Positions 26,553-64,000 of a stretch of DNA of 64,000 nt are shown here, in pieces. Origin of the DNA: Polyodon spathula (taxonomy: Eukaryota; Chordata; Actinopteri; Acipenseriformes; Polyodontidae); assembly GCF_017654505.1 (NCBI RefSeq), contig NC_054534.1:25582189-25646188 (forward strand), read 5' to 3'. Below the pieces are notes generated by a model. The model ran no database searches. It had not been told where the DNA came from and saw nothing but the letters and a program-made list of their open reading frames with translations. The translations under genes and the position numbers were made by a program. Each line of letters begins with the position of its first letter. Within the stretch, counting starts at the first letter, position 1.

Positions 26553-29500
26553 GCATCCTGGACATGTAAAAAATGCATGAGGTGTGTTCAAAAAGGCTTA
26601 GTGGGTGAGTCAGAAGTCCTGGGGTGGTTTGTCCTAATAAAAGAACATGTGAAAAGCACATGCAGCCCTGTGGACAAGTGTTTGAGGATGGAGCATATGT
26701 GAATTGCCCAGAGTGTGAAAATACAGTACATACTGCAGTAACTCACTATATGCAGTACTTTCTTTTAAATTGTGCAATCTACCCTGTTAATCATGTTTTC
26801 CTGGTCCAATGAGATTGTATTCTATAGTTAATTCACAAATTACTAAAATCTACACAATAAAAATATCTGGTTTGCATTTGTTCTGTCCAAGTTTCATTTA
26901 CCACCAAACATTGGTTATCCAGGTAACTGTGGTATTCCTTTTATCTGTCTCAACTAAAATGTTATCGCTGTAATGTGAAAGATATTAGGACTAGTGCTAA
27001 TCCCTTGCTGCTTGCTTGCATTCCTAGTTGACTTTGCTTTCCCCAGGTGTTAAGCACATGTAAATGAGCAAATTCAGAAATTCAGTTCTCTTTCCTTCTG
27101 CATGGACCAGTTGCAGTTTACACGAGAGATTGACCAATGCCCAGTCAGCATTAGGTTGCATTCAAGAAATGCTATTGCTTGTGCTCTAGTTATGTTTACA
27201 ATGACTTCTGGCACCCAGAATGGAACATTCTTTTCTAGAGTCTCTTCGTATGCTTTGGTAATGCAAGTTCCAAGCATGGAATGCCTGGAGAGGGTAGGCC
27301 AGTGCCACTTTGGAACAATTAACATCATTCTGTGGGTCAGTGCATCAAATTCAAGGGACAACCTGAAGAATCAGCATTTTACGAAGATGAACACACTTGC
27401 TTTTCTTCTGTAATTGCATTGCAAATCTCATGTTAAGAAATGCTTATTGCATTACATCAAACCAAATCATGCAAGGGCTGCTCCTAAGTGGGTAGGGTAA
27501 CCACATGAAACTCAAAAGAACGTAGGTTTAAAGAAAATAATTTCAGTGGAATTAGTAGTGATAACCTAATGCCACAACCTTAGCAGAGCACATTCGCATT
27601 TTGTGTTAGAAGGGAATCGTAACAGAAATATTAAACAAATTGTATTTAACCATCAGTGGCGCTAAAAGCAGAGACTATGTTCAGACATTTGCTGTAAACC
27701 CAAATGACCATGATTAGTTAAGTAGAACATTTCTGTAATGTCATTCTAAAGTCTAGGGTAAATCATCAACACCCTTTAATGCAATGTGGGTTTAATTAAT
27801 GGTATGTTCTTATGAGGCCTAATATTTGAAATATTAGCATAGCCCCTCATTATTTACCATAATGACAGCCACTGGTGCAGTAATTAAAAGTTCAGTGTAA
27901 ACCCATGTCATAATAAAAGGATAGGGTCAAGCAGACTGTCCTTGAACAAAACCATCACCTCTTTGTTGTAAGTGTAAGGTATTAGAATAGTATTTGATGG
28001 CTTAGGAATGCATTATCTAACATTTACAACATTAAAGATACCAACCCCCCCCAAAAAAAATAAAAACAGCATTACATTTATTTTGTTTATACAGGGTTTA
28101 GTGTTTATTAAGTCCCTTCTGCTTTCAGTAACAGTACCCATACAGCACACACTACATCATCAAACAAGCATGCCTTCAATAAAACCACAGTGTACCTGTA
28201 AACTTGAAAGATCTGGTATTACTGAGATGTCCAGTTGAGTAGCATCTCCTTTAAGTAGATTTTTGTTTTATTTCCAGGGCTTGTGAATATTCTTGAATAT
28301 CTTGACAAATATTGTTTCTAAGATAAAATAATGCACAGAAAAAGAGCACTTAATTCACAAATGTTAAACTCAAAACTACAGAAAGAGGATGTGTAAAATT
28401 TAGGCAGTACAATTTCTTTAAAGAAAGAAGATTGGTACACTAACATTTCAAAGTAATTGCAGTACAGCACTTTAAAGATGACTTGAACTATTCATTTTGG
28501 CCAACTGCATTTTTTTTTTAATCTTTAATGCTTTTAAGAGTACAATAGGTATTTGTTTTTGTTAGCAAAATAAATCAGAAGTGTAATTAAAATATACAGT
28601 GTCTATTTACCATATAGGTGCCTTTCAACCTAACCAGAATACATAGCTCCTGTATAATAAATCAAATATATTGCGCATAGTTAAGCCCATTAGGTTTTGA
28701 TTTAAAAAACTGTACATTAATTTTGATAATGCATTGGTGTTATGATAAAATTAGCCTTACTGTGGAGTTCAAGCCTGCCTTTGACAAAGTGGCTTCTGCT
28801 GTAAACAGGAGGGTTGTTTTACAAGTAGCTTTCCTTGGTTCAAGAATATAAATGAAACCTGGACACACAGCAATACCACTGGCATAACACTGTGAGAATT
28901 TAGATCAACCAAGTTCATCAACATTCGTTATACTACTTGTTAACACTCATGACCCTTGGCATTATGGTTTTGATGGCTGTAGTGTTAATCCAGTTGATAA
29001 ACTCTTGTACATTATTAGTAATGTACTTGGGATAGCCAGATGTCAAAGCCACCTGCCCATAGTGAAAGTCGAGATTGTCATTTTATTCTATTTCAAGCCT
29101 ACTGTTTGTCATTTTTAGTGTTAGGACAGGTGAGAGATTGGGTCTCCTGAACGACTGCCACATCCATCTGTTTAACTCTTTCCTGAAACACAATGATGGG
29201 GTGGACTGATTTACATTATTCCTTAGGATTTCCACACCTTTGAAAATGCATACAATTTAACCATATCTTAAACAACCAACACCCTTTATTACAAATGTTT
29301 AATAGAAGAGGTTTATGCTATAAGTTGAAACCACCCGAAGAGCTGCTAAAGCGAGCCTCTTAATGTTCCATTAAGTGTAGTGTCTCAGAATATGAAATAG
29401 GGTCTTCAAGTAGTTCTAAATTTGAGGGGCAGAAATCAGAGTGGCTCTGATGCTACTGAACACAGGTGCTTTCCAGTTCGGGTGTAATGCTTGGAAGTCA

Positions 29501-29614
29501 CAGTTTTGGGATTAGCCTTAAGAGTTTTTGTACCAATGAGTTGCTTCAAGCTCTAAACACAGCACTGAAGGTATTTGTGCTTTTCAGGTATTTGAAGTCT
29601 GTCTGCTGATCTGC
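26454..29614. other. Convergent intergenic region and 3' UTR of the HERC1-like gene
   Basis: No exon supported. A T run lies at 26520-26548. The right part must contain the 3' UTR of the minus-strand HERC1-like gene. Candidate minus-strand AATAAA signals (TTTATT on plus) lie near 28076 and 28104. Confidence 0.5.
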
Positions 29615-63744
<34,130 letters not shown>

Positions 63745-64000
63745 CTGCAGGAAAAGTAACAGTGTGTCAGTAACAATCATCCTCCGGCGGTAAACTCAAA
63801 ACTGCAGCCATCTGTATCATGAAAACATTGATGACAATGACTTCTATCACAATTTCATAAGCAGTTCTCCAGACATTTGCAAAAATGGCACACAGACTGA
63901 CAACTGCATGCATCCTGAGAATCTGATATTCTCAATACCTTGCGCTAAAAAGTGTTAGTACCAAGTTTTATGGCAATTGGATAAGCAGTTCTTCAGATAT

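Overview
This is vertebrate nuclear DNA. The genes are split into many short exons with GT-AG borders. Introns are AT-rich and carry (TA)n, (CA)n and (TAA)n microsatellites, long A/T runs, tRNA-derived SINEs, hAT-type MITEs and remnants of Tc1/mariner and piggyBac elements. The repeat families look like those of ray-finned fish, and a non-teleost lineage such as sturgeon or paddlefish is my best guess (inference; no species is proven). I see no prokaryotic features, CRISPR, or tRNA/rRNA genes other than SINE heads.

Layout. (1) 8-4048, plus strand: the 3' six exons of a CREB3-family membrane-bound bZIP factor, most like CREB3 itself, with its 3' UTR to about 4.4-4.9 kb. (2) 6632-9315, plus: exons of a HINT2-like HIT-triad protein that were too short to stand out as open frames. 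The middle exon is not found, and a truncated Tc1-like element lies where it should be. (3) 9.5-15.6 kb: no coding sequence, mostly repeats and the probable 5' region of the next gene. (4) 15626-26119, plus: a complete acyl-CoA synthetase of the bubblegum family (ACSBG2-like), 14 coding exons and 871 residues, all exon phases consistent. (5) 26.5-29.6 kb: convergent intergenic DNA. (6) 29615-63744, minus: about 44 exons and about 2,620 codons forming the C-terminal half of a giant HERC1-type HECT E3 ubiquitin ligase. In protein order it has a UBA domain, a Cys/His zinc-binding module, WD40 repeats, the second RCC1-like domain and the HECT domain with its catalytic cysteine. The 5' half lies beyond the right edge.

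The genes do not form a pathway. CREB3 is an ER/Golgi-stress transcription factor, HINT2 a nucleotide hydrolase, ACSBG2 activates long-chain fatty acids, and HERC1 is a ubiquitin ligase. What links them is position. In human, CREB3 and HINT2 are both at 9p13.3, HERC1 is at 15q22 and ACSBG2 at 19p13. These regions belong to one ancient paralogon that also carries the TPM and TLN paralogues. The HERC1-like gene may therefore be a HERC1 ohnologue retained here and lost in mammals, which is the most interesting biological reading of the window. I found no convincing new molecular system. The remaining points of interest are the broken HINT2 locus, a possible second ACSBG2 promoter, and several well-preserved transposable elements with visible terminal repeats and target duplications. 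Exon borders were set by hand from splice consensus and phase; allow an error of 1-2 bases.
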